Source: Myxococcota bacterium
Lineage (GTDB): Bacteria > Myxococcota_A > UBA796 > UBA9615 > JAKLKC01
Length of the DNA stretch: 59,623 bases
Assembly (NCBI GenBank): GCA_023150875.1
Contig: JAKLKC010000042.1
Location: forward strand, 1 to 59,623
Reading direction: 5' to 3'
Under the pieces are notes generated by a model. The model did no database searches and was not told where the DNA came from. It worked only from the letters and a program-made list of their open reading frames with translations. Positions 19,585 to 30,452 of the stretch are shown here, one piece after another. Position 1 is the stretch's first letter. Each line of letters starts with the position of its first letter. Made by a program: the position numbers and the translations under genes.

Positions 19585-20867
19585 CGCCGATCTTTCTGCT
19601 GGTGGCCACCCGGGAGTTCCGGGAGCGGGTGCTCAGCCGGGCCTACCTGCTGAGCACGCTGCTCTTCCCGGTGCTGGTCCTGGCCTCGGTGCTGCTGCCG
19701 AGCCTGCTCATCCGCGGGCTGCCCAGCGAGGCCCGCACCCTGGTGGTGGTGGACGAGGCCCCCCTCGGGGTGGCGGCGGCGGTGGTGGAGGCCCTGGCGG
19801 AGCCGGGGAGCGACGGCGCGGACGGGGAGGGGAAGGTCACGGCGACGGTGCGCCGCGCCCCACTGGCGGACGTGGAGGAGGGGCTCCGCGCCGACCTCGC
19901 CGCGGAGAGGATCGACGGCTACCTGTGGCTGCCCCCGGACGTCGCCGACTCGGGCCACGTCTCGTACCGCGCCAGGAACGTCAGCAATTTCCAGGAGATG
20001 GCCCGCATCGAGGCGGCGGTGAACGACGCGGTGCGCCAGCTCCGCCTGGCCTCGGTGGGGCTGTCCCGGGACCAGGCCGAGGCCCTCTTCCGCCGCGTCC
20101 GGCTGGACGCGGTGCGCCTGGGGCGGGACGGCCAGGAGGGTGGGGGAGCGGAGGCGACGTTCTTCGTGGGCTTCGCGATCTCCTTCGCCCTGTACATGGT
20201 GATCGTGCTGTACGGATCCCTGGTGATGCTGAGCGCCCTGGAGGAGAAGACGAGCCGGGTGGTGGAGGTGGTGCTCAGCTCCATCGATGCCTCCCACCTG
20301 ATGGCGGGCAAGGTGCTGGGGATCGGGGCCGCCGCCCTGCTCCAGGTGGGGATCTGGACGGTGGCGGGCCTGACGGCCCTGGCGGCGGCGGCGCCCCTGG
20401 CGCTGGCCCTGAGCCTGCCGCCGGGGGCCCTGGACGCCCTCCGGATCGCGCCCGGTTCCCTGGCGGCGATGCTGGCCTACATGCTGCTGGGTTTCTTCCT
20501 GTACGCGGCGGTCTTCGCCGCCATCGGGGCGTCGGTGAACACCCAGCAGGAGGCCCAGCAGTTCGCGATGCTGCCGACGATGATCCTGGTGGTGCCCCTG
20601 ATGATGGCCCCCGCGATCTCCGCCGCCCCGGACGGGGCGCTGGCGCTGACCCTGTCCCACCTCCCCTTCACGTCGCCCCTGGTGATGCCGGCGCGCCTGG
20701 GCGCGGCGGACGTGGCGGCCTGGGAGGTGGCGCTGTCCCTCGCCCTGCTGGTGGCGGCCACCGCGGGCGTGGCGTGGCTCGCCGGCCGGATCTACCGGGT
20801 GGGCGTCCTGGCCACGGGCAGCCGCCCGGGGGCCCGGGAGCTGTGGCGCTGGGTCCGCCACGGGTGA
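19581..20867 (+). CDS. ABC-2 type transporter permease (NatB/YhaP-like)
   Basis: 428 residues from GTG 19581, inside the stop of the ATPase gene (GTGA overlap). One membrane helix at about 20-45 is followed by a large extracytoplasmic domain of some 150 residues. Five or six helices follow from about residue 190 (FFVGFAISFALYMVIVLYG, LEEKTSRVVEVVLSSI, AMLAYMLLGFFLYAAVFA). The LEEKTSRVVEVVLSS segment is the coupling region typical of ABC2_membrane_3 permeases. It forms the membrane pore of the exporter with two copies of the ATPase. The transported molecule is not evident. 148 bases without a recognisable element separate it from the next gene. Confidence 0.93.
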   Translation: MTPIFLLVATREFRERVLSRAYLLSTLLFPVLVLASVLLPSLLIRGLPSEARTLVVVDEAPLGVAAAVVEALAEPGSDGADGEGKVTATVRRAPLADVEEGLRADLAAERIDGYLWLPPDVADSGHVSYRARNVSNFQEMARIEAAVNDAVRQLRLASVGLSRDQAEALFRRVRLDAVRLGRDGQEGGGAEATFFVGFAISFALYMVIVLYGSLVMLSALEEKTSRVVEVVLSSIDASHLMAGKVLGIGAAALLQVGIWTVAGLTALAAAAPLALALSLPPGALDALRIAPGSLAAMLAYMLLGFFLYAAVFAAIGASVNTQQEAQQFAMLPTMILVVPLMMAPAISAAPDGALALTLSHLPFTSPLVMPARLGAADVAAWEVALSLALLVAATAGVAWLAGRIYRVGVLATGSRPGARELWRWVRHG

Positions 20868-21015
20868 CGGGTCGGGCGGGGGGTGCCGCGTCGGCGGCGA
20901 TCGAGCGCAAGGCCGACCGGAACCCGGCGTCCCATCCCACTTCCCGGGTCCGGCCGACGGGATGCACGCGCGGCCCTCGGGCGCGACGTGGGGGCGGCCA
21001 CCTGTCCAGCGGGCG

Positions 21016-21693
21016 TCATCCGGCGACCGGCACGTAGTCGTAGGTGACCGTGATCTCGCCCGCGTAGCGGATGGAGGGCAGGTCCCACTCGACCTCGACC
21101 CCCGAGCCCTCAAGCGACTTGTCGAAGTACACGAACGTCTCGAAGAAGCCGCCGATCACGATGGTCACGTCCCCGGAGTCGGTCATCGCTTCGAGGAACT
21201 CGGGCGTCTCCGCCGGGTCGTAGCTCGCCTCGAACGTGACCGTCTCCTCGAAGGTCTCCTCGAGGGTGTCCGTGGCCGATCCCTGCGGCCCGAGCGCGTC
21301 GTCGATCTGGATCCAGAAGCTGCCCGGCCCGAGGAACGGCGGGCCTTCGCCCGGGGCGTCGTCGTCCGGGGTCAGCCCGAGCTGGGCGAGGGTGTTGAAG
21401 TAGTGGTCCATGACGTAGTCGCCCTCGGCCAGGTCCACGTCGCTGGTGTTCCGCAGTCGGACCTCGGTGGTCACCGTGTGGTCGAACGCGATCGTCATGA
21501 GCTCGAGCGCGCGCGTGCCCCCCTGCGTGTCGAAGGAGGGCAGGGTGGGGCTCTCGTACGGCGTGTACATGTCGACGTCGAACGTGACGCTCACGGTCTC
21601 GGTGCCGGGCTCCGGGGTCTCGTTGGGCTCCGGCTCGTTGGGCTCGCCGCCGGCACAGCCGGCCAGCACGACGATCAGGGCGACACGACGCAT
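21016..21693 (-). CDS. Putative lipoprotein with Pro/Glu-rich linker
   Basis: 225 residues from ATG 21693 with GAGGA 9 bases upstream. A very short signal peptide ends in the lipobox VVLAGC, so the mature protein starts CAGGEPNEPEPNETPEPG, with a repeated PNE/PEP spacer. The rest is predicted all-beta (TVSVTFDVDMYTPY, TTEVRLRNTSDVDLAEGDY, SFWIQIDDALG, VTIVIGGFFETFVYF, GEITVTYDYVPVAG). I recognise no named family. It is probably a lipid-anchored beta-sandwich at the envelope. It is transcribed toward the ABC permease and lies beyond the terminator of the tRNA cluster. Confidence 0.75.
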   Translation of the reverse strand: MRRVALIVVLAGCAGGEPNEPEPNETPEPGTETVSVTFDVDMYTPYESPTLPSFDTQGGTRALELMTIAFDHTVTTEVRLRNTSDVDLAEGDYVMDHYFNTLAQLGLTPDDDAPGEGPPFLGPGSFWIQIDDALGPQGSATDTLEETFEETVTFEASYDPAETPEFLEAMTDSGDVTIVIGGFFETFVYFDKSLEGSGVEVEWDLPSIRYAGEITVTYDYVPVAG

Positions 21694-21838
21694 GCCAGGT
21701 CCTCCTCGGGATCCTGCGGGATCCCCGCGAGGTCCCCATGCCCGCGCCGCGGACCCGAGCAGGCCCGGTGCCAGCCGGCCGGGCCCACCCGTGCCCGGAG
21801 CCAGGCCCTCCCCCGGCCCGCGGTGGATGCGTCCCGCC

Positions 21839-21891
21839 AAAAAGAAGACCCCAGGTCCGGTGGCCCAGGCGGGCGCCGGATCTGGGGTCTT
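21839..21891 (-). terminator. Rho-independent terminator of the tRNA cluster
   Basis: Perfect 10-base arms AAGACCCCAG and CTGGGGTCTT (21845-21854 and 21882-21891) enclose a GC-rich loop that can extend the stem. On the minus strand the hairpin is followed by CTTTTTGG (21838-21844). It starts 4 bases after the CCA end of tRNA-Arg. Confidence 0.88.
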
Positions 21892-21895
21892 CGAG

Positions 21896-21972
21896 TGGTG
21901 CGGCCGGCAGGACTCGAACCTGCGACCTACGGATTCGTAGTCCGTCGCTCTATCCAGCTGAGCCACGGCCGC
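21896..21972 (-). tRNA. tRNA-Arg (anticodon ACG)
   Basis: 77 bases including an encoded CCA. Acceptor arms GCGGCCG and CGGCCGC pair fully. The T arm has GTTCGAGTC and the D arm GGCTCAGCTGGATAGAGC. The anticodon loop CTACGAA gives ACG, whose A34 is normally deaminated to inosine so that it reads CGU, CGC and CGA. It is the last of three tRNA genes in one transcript. Confidence 0.96.
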
Positions 21973-21990
21973 ATTGCGGGTACACGGAAG

Positions 21991-22081
<91 letters not shown>

Positions 22082-22121
22082 ACTTCTGAAAGTCGTTCCG
22101 CGGGGAGCTGGCATGCCCGGG

Positions 22122-22211
<90 letters not shown>

Positions 22212-22225
22212 CCGAAGAGGGCGGC

Positions 22226-22254
22226 ACTATATCCATGGACGCGCGCGCGATCAA
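22226..22254 (-). promoter_or_regulatory. Promoter of the tRNA cluster
   Basis: On the minus strand -35 TTGATC (22249-22254), 17-base spacer, -10 TATAGT (22226-22231). The start of transcription would fall about 8 bases before the first tRNA. This is the best canonical sigma-70 promoter in the window. Confidence 0.8.
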
Positions 22255-22315
22255 GGGTGGGGGAGGAGAAAACCGGGGGGGCACGGCGGTGGGGGGATCG
22301 TGTCGCCGGTCCGGG

Positions 22316-22321
22316 TACAAT
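22316..22321 (+). promoter_or_regulatory. Putative -10 box TACAAT of the NHL lipoprotein gene
   Basis: TACAAT, 5 of 6 to consensus, lies 59 bases before ATG 22381. There is no convincing -35. It is divergent from the tRNA promoter. Confidence 0.4.
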
Positions 22322-22380
22322 CGCCCCGAACCGAGCCCCATCCCGCCGCGGCACCGCCCGCCCGGGCCCGCGAGGAAGTC

Positions 22381-23913
22381 ATGCGCCGCCCCTCCCTTGC
22401 CCTCGTCCCCCTCGCCGCTGCCCTGGCCACCGGTTGCCAGCCGGACCCCGGCGAGACCCCCGGCGACGACGACACCTTCGTCCCCGATCCCGGCGACACC
22501 ACCCCTCCGACCCTGGAGCACGACGGGGTGCCCTCGGGGGCGGAGGGGGTGGCGATCCCGCTCGCCGCCACCGCCAGCGACGCCTCGGGGATCTCCCGCG
22601 TCGGCGTGTCGTGGCGCCGGCCGGGGGACTCCTCCTTCGTCACCGAGCTGCTGGAGGACCAGGGGGGCGGCGCCTTCGCCGGTGAGATCCCCGCCTCGGG
22701 GGTCACCCCCTGGGGGGTCGAGTACTACCTGGTGGCCGCCGACAGCGCCGGCAACCAGGCGACCTGGCCCCAGGACGCCCCCGCCTCCTACCAGGCGGTC
22801 GCCGTCAGCCCCGATCCGCCGGAGCCGGCCTACAACGTGGCGGCCTACCACGATCCCTCCCGGGGCGGGGTGGTGGTGTCGTGGTACCACGTCGCCGGGG
22901 ACGACTTCCTGGACTACACCATCCACCGGGGGACCTCGGAGTCCGTGGACGGTTCGGACCCCGTGGTCGGAGAGGTCGCCGACGGCTCCGCCCAGGAGTT
23001 CGTGGACGCCTCCGCCCCTACGGACGCCTACTCCTGGTATCGGGTGGCGGTCCATGACATCTGGGGCGGGGAGACCTGGTCGGACGTGGCGAAGGGACGC
23101 GGGCTCTTCCTCCACCAGGACTCCTGGGGCCCCTTCGACGGGCCGGCGGGGCTGGCCACCACCGCCGACGGCGGGGTGCACGTGTGCGAGTCCGGCACCG
23201 GTTCCCTGCACCACTTCGACGCCTCCGGGGCGCAGGTCGACGCCGCGGACGCCGGCATGACCGATCCCGTCGCCCTCGGCCGGGGGATCGACACCGGTTG
23301 GTACGTGCTGGACCGGGCGCTGCGGGGGGTGCACGTCTTCGGCGGCACCGGGGACCTGGGTGACTTCATCGACGAGGCGGCGATGTCCCCTGCCCTCGGG
23401 GACCCGGTGGTCCTGGACGCCCCCACCGGGATCGCGTTCAACGCCCAGTTCCAGCCCCACATCGTCGACGCCGGGAACGCCCGGCTCCTGCGGCTGACCG
23501 ACGACTTCGTCTATTATACGGAGGTCGGCGCCGGCGGCGGATCCGCCCTGGCCTCCCCCTACGGAGTCGTGGCCCACGGGGCGGGGCACGTCTTCCTCAC
23601 CGACTCCGGCCGCGACCTCGTCGTCCGCTACCGGGACTCGAACTCCCTCACCGAGGAGGTCGCCTTCGGCGGGTCGGGAGCGGGGGACGGGCTCCTCTCC
23701 GATCCCCGGGGCATCGCCGTGGACGGGGGGGGCGCGGTGCTGGTGGCCGACCGGGGCAACGGGAGGGTGGCCCGCTTCACGGTCGATGGCGCGTGGCTGG
23801 GAGCCTTCGGCGCCGGCGTCCTCCAGACTCCCCTGGCCCTCGCCGTGGCCGAGGACGGGACGGTGTACGTCTCCGACGAGGGCTCCGGCACCGTCGAGGT
23901 CTTCGGGCCCTGA
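22381..23913 (+). CDS. NHL-repeat beta-propeller lipoprotein
   Basis: 510 residues from ATG 22381 (GAGGAAG just upstream). The signal peptide ends in AAALATGC, so it is a lipoprotein. The mature N-terminus has a Pro/Asp spacer (PDPGETPGDDDTFVPDPGD). Residues about 42-135 are an Ig-like domain of the DTTPP type, and about 140-225 a fibronectin-III-like domain (VSWYHVAGDDFLDYTIHRG). Residues 230-510 carry five or six NHL-type repeats (GLATTADGGVHVCESG, GVVAHGAGHVFLTDSG, GIAVDGGGAVLVADRGNGR, ALAVAEDGTVYVSDEGSG), which form a propeller. It is probably an envelope-anchored binding or scaffold protein, with no catalytic motif seen. 180 bases separate it from the ATP synthase operon, which has its own promoter. 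Confidence 0.88.
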   Translation: MRRPSLALVPLAAALATGCQPDPGETPGDDDTFVPDPGDTTPPTLEHDGVPSGAEGVAIPLAATASDASGISRVGVSWRRPGDSSFVTELLEDQGGGAFAGEIPASGVTPWGVEYYLVAADSAGNQATWPQDAPASYQAVAVSPDPPEPAYNVAAYHDPSRGGVVVSWYHVAGDDFLDYTIHRGTSESVDGSDPVVGEVADGSAQEFVDASAPTDAYSWYRVAVHDIWGGETWSDVAKGRGLFLHQDSWGPFDGPAGLATTADGGVHVCESGTGSLHHFDASGAQVDAADAGMTDPVALGRGIDTGWYVLDRALRGVHVFGGTGDLGDFIDEAAMSPALGDPVVLDAPTGIAFNAQFQPHIVDAGNARLLRLTDDFVYYTEVGAGGGSALASPYGVVAHGAGHVFLTDSGRDLVVRYRDSNSLTEEVAFGGSGAGDGLLSDPRGIAVDGGGAVLVADRGNGRVARFTVDGAWLGAFGAGVLQTPLALAVAEDGTVYVSDEGSGTVEVFGP

Positions 23914-23959
23914 TCCTTCCGCTCCCCGTGGGGGACTGGCGCGAGGGACCTCCGATGCC

Positions 23960-23988
23960 TTGAATTCGGTCCGCGCCTCTGGTAGAAA
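23960..23988 (+). promoter_or_regulatory. Promoter of the ATP synthase operon
   Basis: -35 TTGAAT (23960-23965), 17-base spacer, -10 TAGAAA (23983-23988). The 5' leader to the first gene would be about 100 bases. Confidence 0.6.
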
Positions 23989-24093
23989 CCCGCGCGGCGT
24001 CGGTCCCCTCACCCTGCGGCCCCCCAGATCCCCCCCTCCGGTGCGTCTCCGACGTGCCGGGACCGGAGGGGCCCACCCTCCCGGAAACCGCGG

Positions 24094-24525
24094 ATGCACA
24101 TCGACCCCATCCTGGTCCTCCTGCAGATGGTCCCCTTCCTGCTGGCGGTCTTCGGCCTCTGGTTCATCATCTTCAAGCCGACGCTGAAGCTGCTGGAAGC
24201 GCGGGAGGCGCGCATCGTCGGCGCCCGCAAGGAGGCCGAGGCCCTCTCCGCCCGCCTGGACGCCAAGGTCGCCGAGTTCGAGGATCGCCTGCAGGAGGCC
24301 AACGCCGCCGCCGCAGCCGAGCGCACCCGGCTCCGGCGGGAGACGGCGGCGCGGGAGGACGAGGTCCTCGGCCAGGCCCGGGCCGAGGCCGAGCGCCTCG
24401 CCCAGGAGGCCCGGGCCCACATCCAGGCCGAGGCCGCCGCGGGGCGGGCCCTGCTGCGGCGTGAGGCCGACGGCCTCGCCCGGGACATCGCCGGCGCGGT
24501 GCTGGGACGGGAGGTGATTCAGTGA
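24094..24525 (+). CDS. atpF': F0F1 ATP synthase subunit b'
   Basis: 143 residues from ATG 24094. One membrane helix (residues 6-27, ILVLLQMVPFLLAVFGLWFIIFKP) is followed by a long charged coiled coil to the end. This is the b/b' peripheral stalk layout, without signal peptide, and a b-type gene follows, so this one is b'. With b and delta it holds the alpha3beta3 head still against the rotor. It is the first gene of a seven-gene operon and overlaps atpF by GTGA. Genes for subunits a and c are not upstream, where an NHL lipoprotein lies instead. They must be elsewhere, as in many delta-proteobacteria-type genomes. Confidence 0.9.
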   Translation: MHIDPILVLLQMVPFLLAVFGLWFIIFKPTLKLLEAREARIVGARKEAEALSARLDAKVAEFEDRLQEANAAAAAERTRLRRETAAREDEVLGQARAEAERLAQEARAHIQAEAAAGRALLRREADGLARDIAGAVLGREVIQ

Positions 24526-25208
24526 CGCGCCCGCGCTCCACCCTGGCGAGGCGGGGGGCGTCCCTCGCCGCCGCCGGCCTCCTGGCCCTCGCCGCCGCGC
24601 CCGCCCTCGCCGAGGAGCCCGGGCACGGGGCCGCCGCCACGGACCACGGTGCGGCCGCCGGCCACGGCGGCGGGCACGGCCTCTCGGGCGAGGAACTCTC
24701 CCACCGCCTGGGCGAGGTCGGCATCCACGCCGTGAACTTCGCGCTGCTGATCGGCCTGCTGGTCTGGGCGGGGCGGCGACCGGTGGGGGACTACCTGCGG
24801 AACCGCGCCGCGGCGGTGCGGGGCGAGCTCCAGGACTCCGCCCGGGTCCGGGACGACGCCAGGGCGAAGTACGCCGAGTACGACCGCCGCCTGGCCGCCT
24901 TCGACCAGGAGATCAAGGGGCTCGTGGACCGGGTCCGGGCCGAGTGCCAGGTCGAGCACGACCAGGCGATGGTCCAGGCCCGCGCCATGGCCGACGGGCT
25001 GGTCCAGACGACGCGACGGGCCGTCGAGGAGGAGGCCCGCCGGGCCCACTACGAGCTGCGCCGGGAGGCCGTGGACCTCGCCGTCCGCCTCGCCGAGGGC
25101 GTGCTGCGGGAGGGGGTCACCGCCGACGACCAGCGGCGCCTCGCCGACACCTACCTGAGCGCCGTGGGCGGCACCGTCGTCGTCCGCAGCGAGGTGGCCG
25201 AGTCATGA
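24522..25208 (+). CDS. atpF: F0F1 ATP synthase subunit b with apparent signal peptide and His-rich insert
   Basis: 228 residues from GTG 24522, inside the stop of the b' gene. Before the normal membrane helix (about 66-82, AVNFALLIGLLVWAG) stands an unusual N-terminus: a signal-peptide-like stretch (ASLAAAGLLALAAAPALAEE, residues 14-33) and a Gly/Ala/His spacer with seven His (34-58). The rest is the charged coiled coil of the peripheral stalk. If the signal is cleaved, the new N-terminus would lie outside the membrane, which fits the normal orientation of subunit b. The usual length is about 155-170 residues, so the extension accounts for the excess. The assignment is secure from the operon position. 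The role of the extension is unknown. Confidence 0.88.
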   Translation: MTRPRSTLARRGASLAAAGLLALAAAPALAEEPGHGAAATDHGAAAGHGGGHGLSGEELSHRLGEVGIHAVNFALLIGLLVWAGRRPVGDYLRNRAAAVRGELQDSARVRDDARAKYAEYDRRLAAFDQEIKGLVDRVRAECQVEHDQAMVQARAMADGLVQTTRRAVEEEARRAHYELRREAVDLAVRLAEGVLREGVTADDQRRLADTYLSAVGGTVVVRSEVAES

Positions 25209-25762
25209 TCGAGGGTTCCATCGCCCGCCGCTACGCCCAGGCCGTGCTCGACCTCGCTCGGGACGAGGGGATCGCCGAGAGGGTCGGCTCGGAGCTGGAC
25301 GACTTCGTGGCCACCCTGGAGCGGGTGCCGGTGATCCGGGAGGTCATCGTCCACCCCGGCTTCGGCAAGGACGAGCGCAAGGCGCTGCTCCACGCCGTCC
25401 TGGAGCGCTCCGGCTACGCCCGGATCACCCGCGACTTCCTGCTGCTGCTGGTCGACAAGAGCCGCATCGGTGCCTATGGGGAGATCGCCCGCGCCTACGC
25501 CCGGGGCCTGGACGAGGCGATGGGCAGGGTCCACGCCACCGTCCGCTCGGCGGGGCCCCTGGACGCGGGGACCCTCGCGCGCCTGCGGCAGCACCTGGAG
25601 CGGGTCACCGGCAAGACGGTGGTCCTGGAGTCCCAGGTGGACCCCTCCCTCATCGGCGGCCTCGTCACCCAGGTCGGCAGCCTCGTCTTCGACGGTTCGA
25701 TTCGCACCCAGCTCGAGGCGATGCGCTCGCGGCTCCTCCGGGACGAGCCGGCGATCGCCTGA
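25205..25762 (+). CDS. atpH: F0F1 ATP synthase subunit delta
   Basis: 185 residues from ATG 25205, overlapping the atpF stop (ATGA). The N-terminal six-helix domain begins IARRYAQAVLDLARDEG, which binds the alpha N-termini at the top of F1. The C-terminal signature VTGKTVVLESQVDPSLIGGLV is typical of delta/OSCP. It connects the b/b' stalk to the head. Length and position in the operon are normal. 78 bases separate it from atpA, the first gap in the otherwise overlapping start of the operon. Confidence 0.95.
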   Translation: MIEGSIARRYAQAVLDLARDEGIAERVGSELDDFVATLERVPVIREVIVHPGFGKDERKALLHAVLERSGYARITRDFLLLLVDKSRIGAYGEIARAYARGLDEAMGRVHATVRSAGPLDAGTLARLRQHLERVTGKTVVLESQVDPSLIGGLVTQVGSLVFDGSIRTQLEAMRSRLLRDEPAIA

Positions 25763-25840
25763 CGGAAACCCCAGACATCCTGGACCCTTGCACACCCGGA
25801 TGACGCGCGGGCCGCGCGACCGGGGGCGGAAAGAGACGAC

Positions 25841-27349
25841 ATGGACATCCGCGCCGAGGAGATCAGCCAGATCCTCAAGCAGCAGATCCGCGACTACCAG
25901 ACGCGGGTCCAGGTTGCCGAGACCGGCAGCGTGCTCGCGGTCGGCGACGGGATCGCCCGCGTCTACGGCCTGGAGAGCGCCGTCGCCGGCGAGCTCCTGG
26001 AGTTCCCCGGCGGCGTCGCCGGGATGGTGCTGAACCTCGAGGAGGACAACGTCGGCGTCGCCCTCATGGGGGACGACCGCCACATCAAGGAGGGCGACCT
26101 CGTCCGCCGCACCGGCCGCATCGTCGAGATCCCCGTCGGCAAGGCGCTCATGGGCCGGGTGGTGAACCCCCTCGGGATCCCCGTGGACGGCGGCGGCCCC
26201 ATCGAGGGCGCCCAGAGCCGGCGCATCGAGATCAAGGCGCCCGGGATCGTCGGCCGGAAGTCGGTCCACGAGCCGATGCAGACCGGCCTCAAGGCCATCG
26301 ACGCCATGGTGCCCATCGGCCGGGGCCAGCGGGAGCTGATCATCGGCGACCGGCAGACCGGCAAGACCGCCATCGCCATCGACGCGATCATCAACCAGCG
26401 CGGCCAGAACATGTACTGCATCTACGTCGCCATCGGCCAGAAGCAGTCGACGGTCGCCCAGGTGGTGGAGCGCCTGCGCCGGGCGGGGGCGATGGAGTAC
26501 ACCTGCGTCGTCATCGCCCCGGCCTCGAGCCCGGCCCCCCTCCAGTTCATCGCCCCCTACTCCGGCGCCACCATCGGCGAGTACTTCCGGGACAACGGGA
26601 TGCACGCCCTGTGCATCTACGACGACCTCTCCAAGCAGGCGGTGGCCTATCGCCAGCTCTCGCTGCTGCTCCGCCGCCCGCCGGGCCGCGAGGCCTTCCC
26701 CGGCGACGTCTTCTACCTCCACAGCCGCCTGCTGGAGCGCGCCGCCAAGATGAGCGACGCCATGGGGGCGGGCTCCATGACGGCCCTCCCCGTCATCGAG
26801 ACCCAGGCCGGCGACGTGTCGGCCTACATCCCGACCAACGTGATCTCCATCACGGACGGCCAGATCTTCCTCGACACCGACCTCTTCTTCTCCGGGATCC
26901 GGCCGGCGATCAACGTCGGCCTGTCGGTGAGCCGGGTCGGGGGCTCCGCCCAGGTCAAGGCGATGAAGAAGGTGGCGGGCACCCTGCGCCTCACCCTGGC
27001 CCAGTACCGCGAGCTGGCCGCCTTCGCCCAGTTCGGCTCCGACCTGGACAAGGCGACCCAGTCCCAGCTCAACCGCGGCGCCCGGCTGGTGGAGCTGCTC
27101 AAGCAGCCCCAGTACAGCCCCCTGCCGGTGGAGAAGCAGGTGATCGTGCTCTACGCCGGCACCCGGGGCTACCTCGACTCCTTCCCGGTCTCGGCGGTCC
27201 GCAAGTTCGAGGGCGAGCTCTTCGCCTTCATGGACGCCCGCTTCCCGGACGTGGCGGAGGGGATCCGGAAGACCGGGGACCTCAAGCCCGAGATCGAGGA
27301 GCGGCTCAAGGCCGCCCTGGCGGAGTTCACCCGGACCTTCTCCGCCTGA
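25841..27349 (+). CDS. atpA: F0F1 ATP synthase subunit alpha
   Basis: 502 residues from ATG 25841. It is full length with the non-catalytic nucleotide site: Walker A GDRQTGKT near residue 170, [14 protein letters not shown], the beta-strand aspartate in [16 protein letters not shown], and [21 protein letters not shown] near 365. [23 protein letters not shown] contains the arginine-finger region environment. It alternates with beta subunits in the F1 head to make ATP from the proton (or Na+) gradient. Every landmark is conserved and nothing is truncated. Confidence 0.98.
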   Translation: MDIRAEEISQILKQQIRDYQTRVQVAETGSVLAVGDGIARVYGLESAVAGELLEFPGGVAGMVLNLEEDNVGVALMGDDRHIKEGDLVRRTGRIVEIPVGKALMGRVVNPLGIPVDGGGPIEGAQSRRIEIKAPGIVGRKSVHEPMQTGLKAIDAMVPIGRGQRELIIGDRQTGKTAIAIDAIINQRGQNMYCIYVAIGQKQSTVAQVVERLRRAGAMEYTCVVIAPASSPAPLQFIAPYSGATIGEYFRDNGMHALCIYDDLSKQAVAYRQLSLLLRRPPGREAFPGDVFYLHSRLLERAAKMSDAMGAGSMTALPVIETQAGDVSAYIPTNVISITDGQIFLDTDLFFSGIRPAINVGLSVSRVGGSAQVKAMKKVAGTLRLTLAQYRELAAFAQFGSDLDKATQSQLNRGARLVELLKQPQYSPLPVEKQVIVLYAGTRGYLDSFPVSAVRKFEGELFAFMDARFPDVAEGIRKTGDLKPEIEERLKAALAEFTRTFSA

Positions 27350-27377
27350 TCGGCCTCAACGGCCCGAGGACCCAGCG

Positions 27378-29752
<2,375 letters not shown>

Positions 29753-29854
29753 TCGGGGCGCACCCCGGCGGCCGGCCGATAGAGTCCGTTCCCAATCCGG
29801 GGCGGCGGGGGCACCCGCCCCGCCCCCCGGGCCGCACCCCGAGGCGAGTGGCCC

Positions 29855-30280
29855 ATGGCCGACCAGAGTCTCCAGCTCGACGTCATCACCCCCGAGCGCC
29901 AGGTGTTCAGCGGCGAGGTGTCCGCCGTGATCGCCCCCGGCGCCCGCGGACAGTTCGGGGTGCTCGGCGGGCACGTCCGCTACGTCACCGAGGTCCACCC
30001 GGGCCCCCTGACCTTCGATCACGGGGGCCGGACCCACCGCTACGTCGTGGGGGGCGGCTTCGCCCAGGTGGGGGACGGACGGGTGATGGTCCTGGCCGAC
30101 CGGTGCGAGGAGGCGTCCACCATCGACGTCGAGCAGGCCCGGCGCGACATGGCCGCCGCCGAGAAGACGATGCTGGAGAGCCTCCCCACCGACCGCGCCT
30201 ACCTCGACGCCCAGGCCGCCCAGCGCCTTGCCATCGCCCGGATCCAGGCGGCGACCGGCGCGGCCGCGTCCCCCCACTGA
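29855..30280 (+). CDS. atpC: F0F1 ATP synthase subunit epsilon
   Basis: 141 residues from ATG 29855. The N-terminal beta-sandwich (LQLDVITPERQVFSGEVSAV, GQFGVLGGHVRYVTEV, GGFAQVGDGRVMVLADR) contacts the c ring. The C-terminal two-helix region (IDVEQARRDMAAAEK onward) can inhibit F1 hydrolysis in related enzymes. GGHVRYVTEV stands where most epsilons have GHAPLVTAL, a modest variation. It is the last gene of the operon, 102 bases after atpD. Confidence 0.95.
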   Translation: MADQSLQLDVITPERQVFSGEVSAVIAPGARGQFGVLGGHVRYVTEVHPGPLTFDHGGRTHRYVVGGGFAQVGDGRVMVLADRCEEASTIDVEQARRDMAAAEKTMLESLPTDRAYLDAQAAQRLAIARIQAATGAAASPH

Positions 30281-30452
30281 GGGTCACCGGGACCGGGGCC
30301 GGCGCTGCCCCACTCCGCCTCCGGGGGACGGCCGGGGACGGAAACCTCGTCTCTTCGCGGTGACTCCCACCCTGGCTGCGCGACGCGCAGGGCAGGGCAC
30401 CGGGGAAGCGCCGTGGGGGCGTGAAGGCCGGGGCCCGCGGAGGATCCCGGCC

